Assembly: GCA_026708265.1 (NCBI GenBank)
Contig: JAPOVI010000019.1
Coordinates: 1 to 32,976 of the forward strand
DNA from: Acidobacteriota bacterium
Lineage (GTDB): Bacteria > Acidobacteriota > Vicinamibacteria > Vicinamibacterales > UBA8438
DNA length: 32,976 bases
Direction of reading: 5' to 3'
Shown: positions 15,327 through 24,962 of the stretch, piece after piece
Position numbering within the stretch: position 1 is the first letter of the stretch
Layout of the letters: each line of letters begins with the position of its first letter
The notes under the pieces: generated by a model
What the model saw: the letters and a program-made list of their open reading frames with translations, nothing else
Database searches by the model: none
What the model was told of the DNA's origin: nothing
Translations under genes and position numbers: made by a program

Positions 15327-16694
15327 TCACTTCGCCGCTTGCGCTTCGGAGACCGGCTCGCGGACGAGATGCCGGCGGGCGCGATCCGCGATCGTCGCCG
15401 CGAGCTCGCGCACGGTCCCCGGGTCGGGGCCCTCGATCATGATGCGCAGGAGCGGCTCCGTGCCCGAGTAGCGGACGAGGACGCGGCCCCGCTCCCCCAG
15501 GCGCTCCTCGGCCGCTCGGATCGCGTTGCGCACGGCGGGCACGCCATCGAGGTCGGGCTGCGCGTCGACCCGCACGTTGACGAGCAGCTGCGGGAAGGTC
15601 TCCAGCCCGGCGGCGAGGTCGGCCAGATCCCGCCCGCTCTCCGCCATCACGCGCAGCACCTCGAGCCCGGTGGCGAGGCCGTCCCCCGTCGGCAGGCGGT
15701 CGGTGAAGATCACGTGACCCGACTGCTCGCCTCCCAGGCCGACGCCGCGACGCCGCATCTCTTCCCGCACGTTGCGGTCGCCCACCGCGCAGCGGTGCAT
15801 CGCGATGCCCGCCCTCTTGAGCGACAGCGCCAGACCGATGTTGCTCATCACGGTGGCGACGACCGCGTTTCCGGCCAGCCGGCCGGCCCCGTGCAGATGG
15901 CGCGCGCAGACGAAGAGCACCCCGTCGCCGTCGACGATCGCTCCGCGGTGATCGACCAGGATCACGCGGTCCCCGTCACCGTCGAACGCGAGCCCCAGCC
16001 GGCACCCGTGCTCGACGACGGTGCGCTGGAGGGCCGCCGGCTCCGTCGAGCCGCACCCGACGTTGATGTTGCGCCCGTCGGGCGCGGTGTGGATGGCGAT
16101 GACGGGGACGCCCAGCCGGCGCAGCACGAGGGGGGCGATGCGGCTGGTCGCCCCGTGCGCGCAGTCGACGGCGATCCGGAACCCGTCGAGCGCCGGCGCG
16201 CCCGCCAGGACGGACGTCAGGTGCGCCACGTACGCGTCGGCCAGCCCCGCGTCCGTCGCCGCAGGACTGGGGCCCGGCGGCGCCCCGCCCCCGTCACGGG
16301 CGGCGGCCACCCGCGCCTCCAGCCGGGACTCGTGGCGGCGCGACGCCTTCTCGCCGCCGGAGGTCAGGATCTTGATGCCGTTGTCGGGGACGGGGTTGTG
16401 GGATGCCGAGATCACGACCCCGGCGTCGAACCCGCGCGCGGACAGAAACGCCACGCCGGGCGTCGGCAGCACGCCCACGCCGACCGGCATCCCGCCGGCG
16501 GCCCGGATGCCGCCGGCGAGCAGCCGTTCGATCTCCTCCCCGGACTCGCGGGTATCGCGGCCGATGACGATGCGCGGCGCGGCGCCCCCTTCGGCGGCGA
16601 GCGCAGCGCCCAGGCGAGCGACCGTTGCCGGGTCGAGCGGGAAGCGGCCCGGCGTCCCGCGCACGCCGTCGGTGCCGAACAGTGCCTGCGTCAT
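15327..16694 (-). CDS. glmM: Phosphoglucosamine mutase
   Basis: Interconverts glucosamine 6-phosphate and glucosamine 1-phosphate for peptidoglycan and LPS precursors. The product has 455 residues, a normal length. LFGTDGVRG opens the protein. The phosphoserine loop is ISASHNPVPDNGIK (catalytic Ser about 98), the metal loop is DGDGDR, the sugar loop is GGEQSGH, and the phosphate-binding end is RYSGTEPLLRIMIEG. It follows cdaA and cdaR. The same three-gene order is conserved in many bacteria, where GlmM and CdaR modulate the cyclase CdaA. It starts 25 bases after the cdaR stop. Confidence 0.96.
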   Translation of the reverse strand: MTQALFGTDGVRGTPGRFPLDPATVARLGAALAAEGGAAPRIVIGRDTRESGEEIERLLAGGIRAAGGMPVGVGVLPTPGVAFLSARGFDAGVVISASHNPVPDNGIKILTSGGEKASRRHESRLEARVAAARDGGGAPPGPSPAATDAGLADAYVAHLTSVLAGAPALDGFRIAVDCAHGATSRIAPLVLRRLGVPVIAIHTAPDGRNINVGCGSTEPAALQRTVVEHGCRLGLAFDGDGDRVILVDHRGAIVDGDGVLFVCARHLHGAGRLAGNAVVATVMSNIGLALSLKRAGIAMHRCAVGDRNVREEMRRRGVGLGGEQSGHVIFTDRLPTGDGLATGLEVLRVMAESGRDLADLAAGLETFPQLLVNVRVDAQPDLDGVPAVRNAIRAAEERLGERGRVLVRYSGTEPLLRIMIEGPDPGTVRELAATIADRARRHLVREPVSEAQAAK

Positions 16695-16719
16695 GGCCCG
16701 CGACGGCTGGCGCAGACTC

Positions 16720-17400
16720 CTAGCGGCGCTCGGCGGGCGGGTGCGCGACCGCGCCCGGCCGGACGTCCACCGTCACCTCCGCCGTACGCGGCCCGACCAG
16801 GCGCAGCAGGGGGTCGTGCAGGGAGACGGCAACGGTGGCGCGCACCGGCTTCGACGCGCCGGCGATCGAGACCGGCTCGGTCAGCGCCGCCGCGACCTCC
16901 GCCAGCCTTCGTTCGGGACCCACCACCTCGACCTCCGGCGGGACGGTCGCAACACCCGCGATCTCGAAGCCCGGCGCGGGGTCGCCTTCGATCGCCGGCG
17001 CGATCGGCACGGCGCGGGGCGACCCGGTGCGTTCGAGCGCGACCGCGAGCGCCGGCGGCACGACCCGCGTCACCTCCACCCCGAACGGGGCGCGCAGCCT
17101 GCCGTCCGCAAGCAGGTCGAAGAGGCGCGGGCCGGGACGCTCGTCCGCCAGGTCGAGGATCGCCATCACATCGCCCGGCGCCAGACGGCTCACGATGCTC
17201 GACGCGCCGCGGACGCGCACCGTGACCGTACCCGGCACCTCCGCCAGCTCGAGACCCGCCGGCACGTTCTGGATGCCGAGCGGGACATCGAGCTGACGCT
17301 CCACGTCCGGCTCCGCGGCGACGCTCAGCCAGAGGCCGATCGCCAGGACGAGAGCCAGCAGCTTGCGGGGCAGATCGCGAAACAGGGCCCGGACCATCAC
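16720..17400 (-). CDS. cdaR: YbbR-domain protein, CdaA regulator
   Basis: A protein of about 226 residues with one N-terminal membrane helix (KLLALVLAIGLWLSVA) and extracytoplasmic YbbR repeats (VTVRVRGASSIVSRLAPGDVMAILDLAD and later copies). In bacteria with this gene order it binds and modulates the diadenylate cyclase. The start is GTG 17400 or ATG 17397. The latter overlaps the cdaA stop as TGATG. The TAG stop at 16722-16720 opens a half-site of the palindromic repeat family (TAGGAGTCTGCGCC). Confidence 0.9.
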   Translation of the reverse strand: MMVRALFRDLPRKLLALVLAIGLWLSVAAEPDVERQLDVPLGIQNVPAGLELAEVPGTVTVRVRGASSIVSRLAPGDVMAILDLADERPGPRLFDLLADGRLRAPFGVEVTRVVPPALAVALERTGSPRAVPIAPAIEGDPAPGFEIAGVATVPPEVEVVGPERRLAEVAAALTEPVSIAGASKPVRATVAVSLHDPLLRLVGPRTAEVTVDVRPGAVAHPPAERR

Positions 17401-18218
17401 ATCTCGTACTCCGGGCGCTCACGCCGGTAGGCCTGGCGCCGCTCCGCGCGCGGCATCAGGACCAGCAGCCGGGACCGCAGGCGTTCGGTGTCGAGGCTGC
17501 GCTCGAGCTGCCCGTCGAGGGCCAGCGAGACCGAGCCCGTCTCCTCCGAGACGACCAGCGCCACCGCATCGCACTCCTCCGTCAGGCCGATCGCCGCCCG
17601 GTGCCGGGTGCCGAACTCGGTCGTCAGGCGGGGGTTGACCGTCAGCGGCAGAAAGCACGCCGCCGCCGCGATGCGGTTCTCCTGCAGAATCACGGCGCCG
17701 TCGTGGAGCGGCGCGTCGGGCTGGAACAGGCTGATGAGCAGGTCGTACGTGACGGCCGCGTCGAGCGGGATCCCGCTCTCGATGTAGTTGCGGAGACCGA
17801 TGTCCCGCTCGATCACGATGATCGCCCCGATGCGCCGCCGGGCGAGGGCGCCGGCCGCGGTCACCACCTCGTCGATCGTCTCCTCCGCCGTCGCCGGGCG
17901 GGACAGGTAGCGAACGAAGCGTGCGCGGCCCAGGTTCGACAGGGCCCGCCGGATGTCGGACTGGAACAGGACGATGGCGACGAACACGATGTAGCCCAGC
18001 ATGTCCCGGACGATCCAGTTGGCCGTCCTGAGCGTCGCGGCCTGCGAGCCGAAGTACACGGCGATCAGGACGGCCCCGCCCAGGGCGATCTGCACCGCGC
18101 GCGTCTGCCGCATCAGGCGCAGCACGTGGTAGATCAGGAACGCGACGACGGCGATGTCAAGCACATCGCGCCAGCCGATCCGCACACCGCCGAAGAGGCC
18201 GGCCAGGGCATCGAGCAT
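17397..18218 (-). CDS. cdaA: Diadenylate cyclase (c-di-AMP synthase), membrane type
   Basis: Makes c-di-AMP from two ATP, a signal for osmotic and cell-wall control. The 273-residue protein has three N-terminal membrane helices (about 18-85) and a DAC domain with LHDGAVIL (DGA, about 173-175) and GTRHRAAIGLTEECDA (RHR, about 205-207), the two catalytic motifs. It lies between folP (27 bases upstream, across a tandem duplication) and cdaR (overlapping). The linked glmM completes the conserved cdaA-cdaR-glmM set. Confidence 0.95.
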   Translation of the reverse strand: MLDALAGLFGGVRIGWRDVLDIAVVAFLIYHVLRLMRQTRAVQIALGGAVLIAVYFGSQAATLRTANWIVRDMLGYIVFVAIVLFQSDIRRALSNLGRARFVRYLSRPATAEETIDEVVTAAGALARRRIGAIIVIERDIGLRNYIESGIPLDAAVTYDLLISLFQPDAPLHDGAVILQENRIAAAACFLPLTVNPRLTTEFGTRHRAAIGLTEECDAVALVVSEETGSVSLALDGQLERSLDTERLRSRLLVLMPRAERRQAYRRERPEYEM

Positions 18219-18219
18219 T

Positions 18220-18267
18220 GTTCACTGCAACGCGGCCTGCGCGGTTCACTGCAGCGCGGCCTGCGCG
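18220..18267. repeat. 24-bp tandem duplication at the folP 3' end
   Basis: Two adjacent 24-base units (18220-18243 and 18244-18267) differ at one position. Each contains the last six folP codons and its TGA stop on the minus strand, so the stop region of folP is present twice before cdaA. The extra copy forms most of the folP-cdaA spacer. Confidence 0.9.
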
Positions 18268-19118
18268 CGAATGGAATCGGCGACCCGCACGACGTCGACG
18301 TGCGGCGCGACCGCGTGCACCCGCACGATGTGCGCGCCGAGGATGACGGCGGCCGCGACGGCGGATGCCGTTCCCCACTCCCGCTCGGACGGCGGTCGCT
18401 CGCCGAGCGCGGCGCTGAGGAACGATTTCCGGGACGGCCCCACGAGCACCGGACGGTCCAGTGCGCCGAGCGCCGGCAGGCGGCCCAGGAGCTCCAGGGT
18501 CTGCTCCGCCCGCTTGGCGAAGCCCAGGCCGGGATCGACGACGATCTGCGTGCGGGCCACGCCGGCCGCGGTCGCCGCCCGCACCGCGGAGGCAAGCTCG
18601 CGGGTCACCTCTGCCGCGACGTCCGCGTACCGCGCCTCGCGGTACATCGCGCGCGAGCGCCCGCGACTGTGCATCAGCACGAGCGGCGCGCCGGAAGCGG
18701 CGGCCACGCGCGCGATGGCGGGATCATACCGTAGCGCGGAGACGTCGTTCACCATCGACGCTCCCGCATCGAGCGCCCGCCGCGCCACCTCGGCCTTGTA
18801 GGTGTCGATCGAGACGGGAACGCGGACCCGCCCGGCGAGGGCGTGCAGCACGGGGAGGACGCGCGCGCACTCCACGTCCGCGGGCAGGGCTTCGGCCCCC
18901 GGGCGAGTCGACTCGCCGCCGACGTCGATCAGGTCGGCTCCCGCCGCCTCGAGCGCCACTGCCGCGGCGACGGCGCGGGAGGGATCGAGCGCGGCGCCCC
19001 CGTCGGCGAACGAGTCGGGCGTGACGTTGACGATGCCCATCAGCAGCGTCCGGGCCCCGAGCTCCAGGCTCCGCCCGTCCGGCAGGGAGAGGGTATGGCG
19101 GCGGCGTGGAGCGACCAT
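18246..19118 (-). CDS. folP: Dihydropteroate synthase
   Basis: Condenses p-aminobenzoate with dihydropterin diphosphate in folate synthesis; this is the sulfonamide target. The 290-residue product has GIVNVTPDSF, LIDVGGESTRPGA, VSIDTYKAEVA, MVNDVSA, VDPGLGFAK and VGPSRKSFL in the usual order. The start is ATG 19118, although a shorter form could begin near the GIVNVTPDSF core. It lies between ftsH and cdaA in the same orientation. The 182 bases between it and ftsH hold no gene or clear signal. Confidence 0.95.
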   Translation of the reverse strand: MVAPRRRHTLSLPDGRSLELGARTLLMGIVNVTPDSFADGGAALDPSRAVAAAVALEAAGADLIDVGGESTRPGAEALPADVECARVLPVLHALAGRVRVPVSIDTYKAEVARRALDAGASMVNDVSALRYDPAIARVAAASGAPLVLMHSRGRSRAMYREARYADVAAEVTRELASAVRAATAAGVARTQIVVDPGLGFAKRAEQTLELLGRLPALGALDRPVLVGPSRKSFLSAALGERPPSEREWGTASAVAAAVILGAHIVRVHAVAPHVDVVRVADSIRAQAALQ

Positions 19119-19300
19119 GGATTCTCGCGGCCGAGCCGCGCGGCGCGCCGCGCGACGGCGACCGGGGGCAGGAGCGGGTGCCCGCCGCCGCGGGGGCGAC
19201 GGACGCCCGTGTGCACGAAAGGCGGTGTTCGACGCGATCGGCGGCCGGCGCGGCAGGCGACCCCAGGCCCGGGCGCCGCGCGGTCGTGCAGGGGAGAGCC

Positions 19301-21217
19301 CTACTCCTGCGGGACCGCCTTGTCGAGCGACGGGACCGGGGGCACGAGCGGAGCCGCCTCGTCTTCCGGCTCCGAGACCGTACCGCTCGGCGGTGCCGGG
19401 GAGCGGGGCGCCGGCGCAGGTTCCTCTATCCGCAGCCCCTTCGCGATGCGGCGCACCTGATCGGCATCGAGGACCTCGCGGATGAGCAGTTCCTCGGCGA
19501 TGCGATTCAACTCGGAGGCGTGGGACTCGAGAGTCGCTCGCGCCCGTTCGTAGTTGCCGGTGACGATGCGCTTGATCTCCTGGTCGATCCGAATCGCGGT
19601 GTCCTCGCTGTAGTCCTGGTGCTGCGTGAAGTCGCGGCCGAGGAAGATCTGCTCCTCCTTCTTGCCGAAGGTGAGCGGCCCGATCTCGTCGCTCATGCCC
19701 CACTCGCACACCATGCGGCGGGCCATGTCGGTGGCCCGGTCGAGGTCGTTGCCCGCCCCGGTGGTCACGTTGCCGTTGGTCAGCTCCTCCGCGATGCGGC
19801 CGCCGAGCAGGATGGCGATCTGATCGTCCAGGTAGTCGCGCGAGTAGTTGTGCTTGTCGTCGACGGGCAACTGCTGGGTGACCCCGAGCGCCATCCCCCG
19901 CGGGATGATGGTCACCTTGTGGATCGGATCGGCGTGCGGCAGCAGCACCGTCAGCAGGGCGTGCCCCGCTTCGTGGACGGCCGTGACCTGCTTCTCCTCG
20001 TCGTTGATGATCATCGAGCGCCGCTCCGAGCCCATCAGGACCTTGTCCTTGGCGAACTCGAAGTCCTGCATCCGCACGTCCTTCTGGTTGTAGCGGGCGG
20101 CGTTGAGCGCGGCCTCGTTGACCAGGTTGGCGAGGTCGGCGCCCGAGAAGCCCGAGGTCCCGCGCGCCAGCACGTGCACGTCGACGTTGTCCGACAGCGG
20201 GATCTTGCGGGTGTGAACGCCGAGGATGCCCTCCCGGCCCTTCACGTCCGGACGATTGACCACGATGCGCCGGTCGAACCGCCCCGGCCGCAGGAGCGCC
20301 GGATCGAGAACGTCCGGCCGGTTCGTCGCCGCGACCAGGATGACGCCCTCGTTCGACTCGAAGCCGTCCATCTCCACCAGCAACTGGTTGAGCGTCTGCT
20401 CGCGCTCGTCGTGCCCGCCGCCGAGCCCGGCGCCGCGGTGGCGCCCTACGGCATCGATCTCGTCGATGAAGATGATGCAGGGGGCGTTCTTCTTGCCCTG
20501 CTCGAACAGGTCGCGGACGCGCGACGCCCCCACGCCGACGAACATCTCCACGAAGTCGGAGCCGCTGATCGAGAAGAAGGGGACGTTGGCCTCCCCGGCG
20601 ACGGCCCGTGCCAGCAGCGTCTTGCCGGTTCCCGGAGGCCCCATCAGCAGGACCCCCTTCGGGATGCGCCCGCCCAGCTTCTGGAACTTCTGCGGCTCCT
20701 TCAGGAACTCGATGATCTCCTGCAGCTCCTCCTTGGGCTCCTCCACCCCGGCGACATCCTTGAACGTCACCTTCTTCTGGGAGTTCGAGGAGAGCTTGGC
20801 GCGGCTCTTGCCGAATGAGAGCGCCTTGTTGCCCCCGGTCTGCACCTGGCGCATGAAGAAGACCCAGAACGCGATGATCAGCAGCATCGGCGCCCAGGTG
20901 TAGAGCAGCGTCGCCCAGGGGCTCCCGGCGGCCTCCGTCGCGGTCACGGCCACGTCGCGCTCGACCAGCTTGTTGACCAGGCCCTCGTACTGCGGGGGCG
21001 CGAACGTGCGGAAGGTCTCGCCCGAAGAGGTCGTTCCGGTGACCTCGTTGCCCGTCAGGGTGACACTGTCGACCTGACCCGAATCCACTTGGCGAATGAA
21101 CTCGCTGAAGGGCAGGGCGGTGTCGCCGGTCTGGAACCGCGTGGAGAAGTTCCAGATCAGGACCACCACGACGACGAGCACCATCCAGAAGACGAAGCTT
21201 CTGAGGGTCGAATTCAC
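19301..21217 (-). CDS. ftsH: ATP-dependent zinc metalloprotease FtsH
   Basis: An inner-membrane AAA+ protease. The 638-residue product has two membrane helices (about 7-24 and 104-121), Walker A GPPGTGKT (193-200), Walker [12 protein letters not shown], the second region of homology [20 protein letters not shown] and the zinc site HEAGH (415-419). The tail is Pro-rich and acidic. The start is GTG at 21217, with a GGGAGGA ribosome-binding site six bases upstream. It overlaps the tilS stop as GTGA. tilS-ftsH-folP is a common bacterial gene order. Confidence 0.97.
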   Translation of the reverse strand: MNSTLRSFVFWMVLVVVVVLIWNFSTRFQTGDTALPFSEFIRQVDSGQVDSVTLTGNEVTGTTSSGETFRTFAPPQYEGLVNKLVERDVAVTATEAAGSPWATLLYTWAPMLLIIAFWVFFMRQVQTGGNKALSFGKSRAKLSSNSQKKVTFKDVAGVEEPKEELQEIIEFLKEPQKFQKLGGRIPKGVLLMGPPGTGKTLLARAVAGEANVPFFSISGSDFVEMFVGVGASRVRDLFEQGKKNAPCIIFIDEIDAVGRHRGAGLGGGHDEREQTLNQLLVEMDGFESNEGVILVAATNRPDVLDPALLRPGRFDRRIVVNRPDVKGREGILGVHTRKIPLSDNVDVHVLARGTSGFSGADLANLVNEAALNAARYNQKDVRMQDFEFAKDKVLMGSERRSMIINDEEKQVTAVHEAGHALLTVLLPHADPIHKVTIIPRGMALGVTQQLPVDDKHNYSRDYLDDQIAILLGGRIAEELTNGNVTTGAGNDLDRATDMARRMVCEWGMSDEIGPLTFGKKEEQIFLGRDFTQHQDYSEDTAIRIDQEIKRIVTGNYERARATLESHASELNRIAEELLIREVLDADQVRRIAKGLRIEEPAPAPRSPAPPSGTVSEPEDEAAPLVPPVPSLDKAVPQE

Positions 21218-22671
21218 CCGAGTCCTCCCAATTTCCGGGATCGCAAGATTAGCACGCCTGCGGTTCCGCCCGTGACTCGAAAGTCCTCGGCCGGGGCGTG
21301 ACCGACCACCCAGACGATACCGCCCCGCCGGTCGGCGACGAGAGGTATCGTCCTCCGCGCGCCGCGCGCAATCTTGCGATCGACGAAGAAATCCTGCAAC
21401 TTCTTCCGCCCGCCAAGCCCCAGCGGCCGGAAGACATCCCCCGCCCGCCAACTCCGGACCGTCAGCGGCGGGGTCAACCCTGCCGCGGCGACGGCGACCA
21501 GCGAACCGCGGGCGCGCAGGGGCGCCGGCGTCGTCGCGGCCGGCTCGGCCGCGATCGCGAGTCCCGCCTCCGGCACCGCCACCTCGCCGGGCACGTCGAG
21601 CCGGTACTCGAACCCGTCGCCGACCGCCGGCCCCGAGGGCCGGCCGGAAGCGGCAGGCCGCAGCACGAGCAACGCGCCCCGGCGCTCCGCCCGACTGCCG
21701 GGGAAGTCCGCCCCGCCCGCGGCCGGGTCCGCCTCCGATCCCGGCCCCGCCGCCAAGGCGAGCAGCCGCTCGACGTGGTCGAACCCCACGCGGCCGCGCC
21801 CGGCGGCGCGTTCGAGCGCCGTTCTCGCGATGCGGCGCGCCACCGCGAGCGGCTGCGCGCGGATCGCGGCGACGTCCACGGCAACCGCGCCCTCCTCGTA
21901 CGTGACGACGGAGGCGGCGCGCTGGTTCGCGACGCCGTCGATCCAGTCGGCGTCGCCCCGCGCGATCGCCGCTTCCCGCGCGAGCGCCGCGACGATGGAG
22001 GGCGAGAACTCCCGCTCCAGCAGCGGCAGCAGCCTGTGGCGCACCCGGTTGCGGATCACCCGCAGGTCGCGGTTCGAGTCGTCTTCCCGGTACGCCAGGC
22101 CGCGAGCCGCCAGGTGCTCGCGAAGCTCCCGCCGCGTGACCCCCAGCAGCGGACGCACGATGCGCCCCGCGCGCGGCCGAATGCCGGCGAGACCGCCCGG
22201 GCCCGCGCCGCGGATCAGCCGCAGCAGCACGGTCTCGGCCAGATCGTCCCGCGTGTGGCCCGTCGCCACCCGGTCCGCCCGCTCCTCGCCCGCGACCCGC
22301 TCGAAGACCGCGTACCGGGCGCGGTGCCCGGCGTGCTCGATCGACAGGCCGTCGGCGCGGGCCAGACCCGCGACGTCGACCCGCTCGACGCGGATCGGGA
22401 CATCGAGCGCCGCCGCCAGGCCCCGACAGAATCCCTCGTCCGCTTCCGCGGCACCCCCCCGGAGCTGGTGGTTGACGTGGAGGAGCCCCGCCAGGACGAA
22501 GCCGCCGACGGGCGCGGCGTCGGCCAGGAGCGCGCTCAGCGCTACCGAGTCGGGGCCACCTGACAGCGCCGCCAGCACGCGGCCGCCCCGCGGAATCAGC
22601 CGGCCCCGCTCGATGGCCCGCAGGACGCGGGCGGTGAGCGGCCGCCGGCCGTCGGCGTGAGCACCGGTCAC
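21214..22671 (-). CDS. tilS: tRNA(Ile)-lysidine synthase
   Basis: Modifies C34 of tRNA-Ile(CAU) to lysidine, so the tRNA reads AUA instead of AUG. A PP-loop SGGPDS (37-42), [19 protein letters not shown] and the C-terminal TilS domains ([18 protein letters not shown]) are visible in 485 residues. The start is GTG 22671. Its gene lies 52 bases downstream of a tRNA gene with a CAU anticodon. The stop overlaps ftsH. Confidence 0.95.
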   Translation of the reverse strand: MTGAHADGRRPLTARVLRAIERGRLIPRGGRVLAALSGGPDSVALSALLADAAPVGGFVLAGLLHVNHQLRGGAAEADEGFCRGLAAALDVPIRVERVDVAGLARADGLSIEHAGHRARYAVFERVAGEERADRVATGHTRDDLAETVLLRLIRGAGPGGLAGIRPRAGRIVRPLLGVTRRELREHLAARGLAYREDDSNRDLRVIRNRVRHRLLPLLEREFSPSIVAALAREAAIARGDADWIDGVANQRAASVVTYEEGAVAVDVAAIRAQPLAVARRIARTALERAAGRGRVGFDHVERLLALAAGPGSEADPAAGGADFPGSRAERRGALLVLRPAASGRPSGPAVGDGFEYRLDVPGEVAVPEAGLAIAAEPAATTPAPLRARGSLVAVAAAGLTPPLTVRSWRAGDVFRPLGLGGRKKLQDFFVDRKIARGARRTIPLVADRRGGIVWVVGHAPAEDFRVTGGTAGVLILRSRKLGGLG

Positions 22672-22722
22672 CGTGATCGTCCCAGGCCCGGGGGCGGCCG
22701 CAGATCCGAACGGACGGAACGG

Positions 22723-22799
22723 TGGTGCCGGCGCAGGGACTTGAACCCCGGACCTAGCGGATATGAGCCGCTCGCTCTGACCAACTGAGCTACGCCGGC
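22723..22799 (-). tRNA. tRNA with CAU anticodon (elongator Met or Ile2)
   Basis: The cloverleaf reads on the minus strand as a GCCGGCG/CGCCGGC acceptor, GCTC/GAGC D-stem, AGCGG-CTCATAT-CCGCT anticodon arm, AGGTC variable loop and a T-arm with TTCAAGT. The body is 74 bases with A73, and CCA is encoded at 22725-22723. A CAU anticodon fits elongator Met or the TilS substrate Ile2, and I cannot separate them by eye. Initiator tRNA is unlikely because the first acceptor pair matches. Confidence 0.93.
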
Positions 22800-22811
22800 A
22801 CGAACGATCGA

Positions 22812-23930
22812 TTATGACAGGGATCGCGGCAGGGGATCACGCGCGGCGGGTGGGCCGCCCGGCAGGATCAGCATTGCGTCGCCGTAGCTGTAGAACCGGT
22901 ATCCGCGGGCAACCGCCTCCCGATAGGCGGCCAGGATCGGATCCCGGCCCGCGAAGGCGCAGACGAGCAGCAGCAGCGACGAGCGCGGCAGGTGGAAGTT
23001 GGTCAGCAGGACGCTCACCACCTCGAAGCGGAACCCGGGGTAGATGTAGAGGTCGGTGGACCCGGCGCCGGACCGGACCTCCCCGCCGCCCGCGCGGACC
23101 GCGGCCTCGAGGGCACGGGTCGTCGTCGTGCCGACGGCGACGATGCGGCGCCCTTCGGCGCGCGCGCGGTTGACGGCGGCGGCGGTCCGCTCCGGGATGG
23201 CGAAGCGCTCCGCGGCCAGCCGGTGCTCGCCGACCGACTCGGTCCGCACCGGCTCGAACGTGCCGTAGCCGACGTGCAGCGTGATCGGTTGCCACTCCAT
23301 CCCGCGCGCCCGGAGGCGCTCGATCAGCCGCGGCGTGAAGTGCAGCCCCGCCGTCGGCGCGGCCACCGACCCGCGGGCCGACGCGAAGACCGTCTGGTAG
23401 CGCTCCCCGTCGCCGCCGTGGACCGGGCGCTTGAGGTAGGGGGGAATCGGGACCTCGCCGATCGCGTCGATCGCGCGGTCGACGTCCTGACCGTCGGGGG
23501 CGGTCAGGCGGACCGTCCGGCGCCCGTGAAAGTGCCGCTCCAGCACCTCCAGGTACAGGCGGCGGCCTCCCCCGTCGAAGCGGGCCGCGGTGCCCGGACG
23601 GAGCTTCCGGCCCGGATGCACGAGCGCATCCCAGCGCTCCTCGTCGAGGCGTGCGAGCAGCAGGCACTCGACGGCGCCGCCGCTCGGCTCCCGGCGGCCG
23701 CGGAGCCGAGCCGGGAAGACGCGGGTGTCGTTCGCCACCACCAGGTCGCCCGCGGTCAGGAGCTCGGGGAGGTCCCGGACGTGACCATGGCGGCAGGCGC
23801 CGTTGCGCGGGTCGAGGCAGAGCAGGCGCGCCGAGTCGCGTTCCGGCACCGGCTCCTGGGCGATGCGGTCGGCGGGAAGGTCGTAGTCGAAGTCGGAGAG
23901 CCGCAGGTCGTCCGCCGTCAACAGGCCCAT
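22812..23930 (-). CDS. queA: S-adenosylmethionine:tRNA ribosyltransferase-isomerase
   Basis: Adds the epoxycyclopentane ring to preQ1 in tRNA, the penultimate queuosine step. The 372-residue product has LSDFDYDLPADRIAQEP, DLVVANDTRVFPARLRG, GSVAAPTAGLHFT, TLHVGYGTFEPV, YIYPGFRFEVV and LLTNFHLPRSSLLLLV, all QueA hallmarks. The ATG at 23930 overlaps the fabH end by 13 bases. It is located apart from queC/queE and just upstream of the tRNA gene. Confidence 0.96.
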   Translation of the reverse strand: MGLLTADDLRLSDFDYDLPADRIAQEPVPERDSARLLCLDPRNGACRHGHVRDLPELLTAGDLVVANDTRVFPARLRGRREPSGGAVECLLLARLDEERWDALVHPGRKLRPGTAARFDGGGRRLYLEVLERHFHGRRTVRLTAPDGQDVDRAIDAIGEVPIPPYLKRPVHGGDGERYQTVFASARGSVAAPTAGLHFTPRLIERLRARGMEWQPITLHVGYGTFEPVRTESVGEHRLAAERFAIPERTAAAVNRARAEGRRIVAVGTTTTRALEAAVRAGGGEVRSGAGSTDLYIYPGFRFEVVSVLLTNFHLPRSSLLLLVCAFAGRDPILAAYREAVARGYRFYSYGDAMLILPGGPPAARDPLPRSLS

Positions 23931-24949
23931 CGCAGCAGCACCGCGCCCACGGTGAAGCCGGCTCCCACGGAGCTCAGCAGCACGCGCATCCCCTTCTTCA
24001 GCCGGCCGTCGGCCCGCGCGTCGGCCAGGGCGAGGGGAATGGTCGCCGCGGTCGTGTTGCCGTAGCGGTCGATGTTGATGACGATGCGGTCGCGATCGAC
24101 CCCGAGGTGCTCGGCCGCGCTCAGGATGATACGGCGGTTGGCCTGATGGCAGACGAAGAGGTCGACATCGTCCGGCCCGATCCCGTTGGCGTCGAGCACC
24201 CGGCGGCAGATCTCCACCATCTTGCGCACCGCGAACTTGAACACCGCCGGCCCGTCCTGATGCACGTAGTGCAGGCGCTGGTCGATCGTCTCGTGGCTCG
24301 CCGGGCGGAGGCTGCCTCCGGCCGGCATGCAGAGCGCCGGTCCGCCGCTGCCGTCGATCTCGTGGGCGAAGTCGAGCAGGCCCAGTCCGTCCTCGGTGGC
24401 CGGCGCGACGACGGCCGCCCCCGCCCCGTCGCCGAAGAGGACGCAGGTCGCCCGGTCCTGGTAGTCGATGATCGACGACATCACGTCGGCGCCGACCACG
24501 AGCGCGTAGTCGTGGGCGCCGCTCGCCACCATCTGCGCTCCCGTGGTGAGCGCGTAGGTGAAGCCCGAGCAGGCGGCGCCGAGGTCGAACCCCCAGGCGT
24601 TCCTCGCGTCGATCTTCGTCTGCAGGAGGCAGGCCGTGCTCGGGAAGAACATGTCCGGAGTCGTCGTGGCGACGACGATGAAGCCGATGTCCGCGGGCGT
24701 CAGCCCGGCCGCCGCGATCGCCTCACGCGCCGCCTCCGCCCCGAGGTCGGAGGACGCCACGCCCTCGTCGACGACGTGGCGCTCGCGGATGCCGGTCCGC
24801 TTGAGGATCCACTCGTTCGTCGTCTCGACCAGCGCCTCGAGATCGGCGTTGGTGAGCACCCGCGGCGGAACGTACGTGGCGAGCGACGCAACCTTCACCT
24901 GCCGCGCCGTCTGCCCGCCCGCGAGCCGCCCGCCGTTTCGTCTCGACAC
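23918..24949 (-). CDS. fabH: 3-oxoacyl-ACP synthase III
   Basis: Starts fatty-acid chains by condensing acetyl-CoA with malonyl-ACP. The catalytic Cys is in GAACSGF (about 127), the His in CHQANRR and the Asn in NIDRYGNTTAA. There are 343 residues, about 18 more than usual at the N-terminus. The GTG at 24949 has an AGAGGG upstream, while a second GTG at 24898 (VKVASLATY) would give the standard N-terminus. It lies 13 bases after ruvB and overlaps queA. Confidence 0.95.
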   Translation of the reverse strand: MSRRNGGRLAGGQTARQVKVASLATYVPPRVLTNADLEALVETTNEWILKRTGIRERHVVDEGVASSDLGAEAAREAIAAAGLTPADIGFIVVATTTPDMFFPSTACLLQTKIDARNAWGFDLGAACSGFTYALTTGAQMVASGAHDYALVVGADVMSSIIDYQDRATCVLFGDGAGAAVVAPATEDGLGLLDFAHEIDGSGGPALCMPAGGSLRPASHETIDQRLHYVHQDGPAVFKFAVRKMVEICRRVLDANGIGPDDVDLFVCHQANRRIILSAAEHLGVDRDRIVINIDRYGNTTAATIPLALADARADGRLKKGMRVLLSSVGAGFTVGAVLLRWAC

Positions 24950-24962
24950 GCTCTTCAGCCCT

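Noticed and set aside
19106-20818. Open frame on the plus strand opposite ftsH
   Set aside because: Antisense shadow of a highly conserved gene; no domain or start signal.
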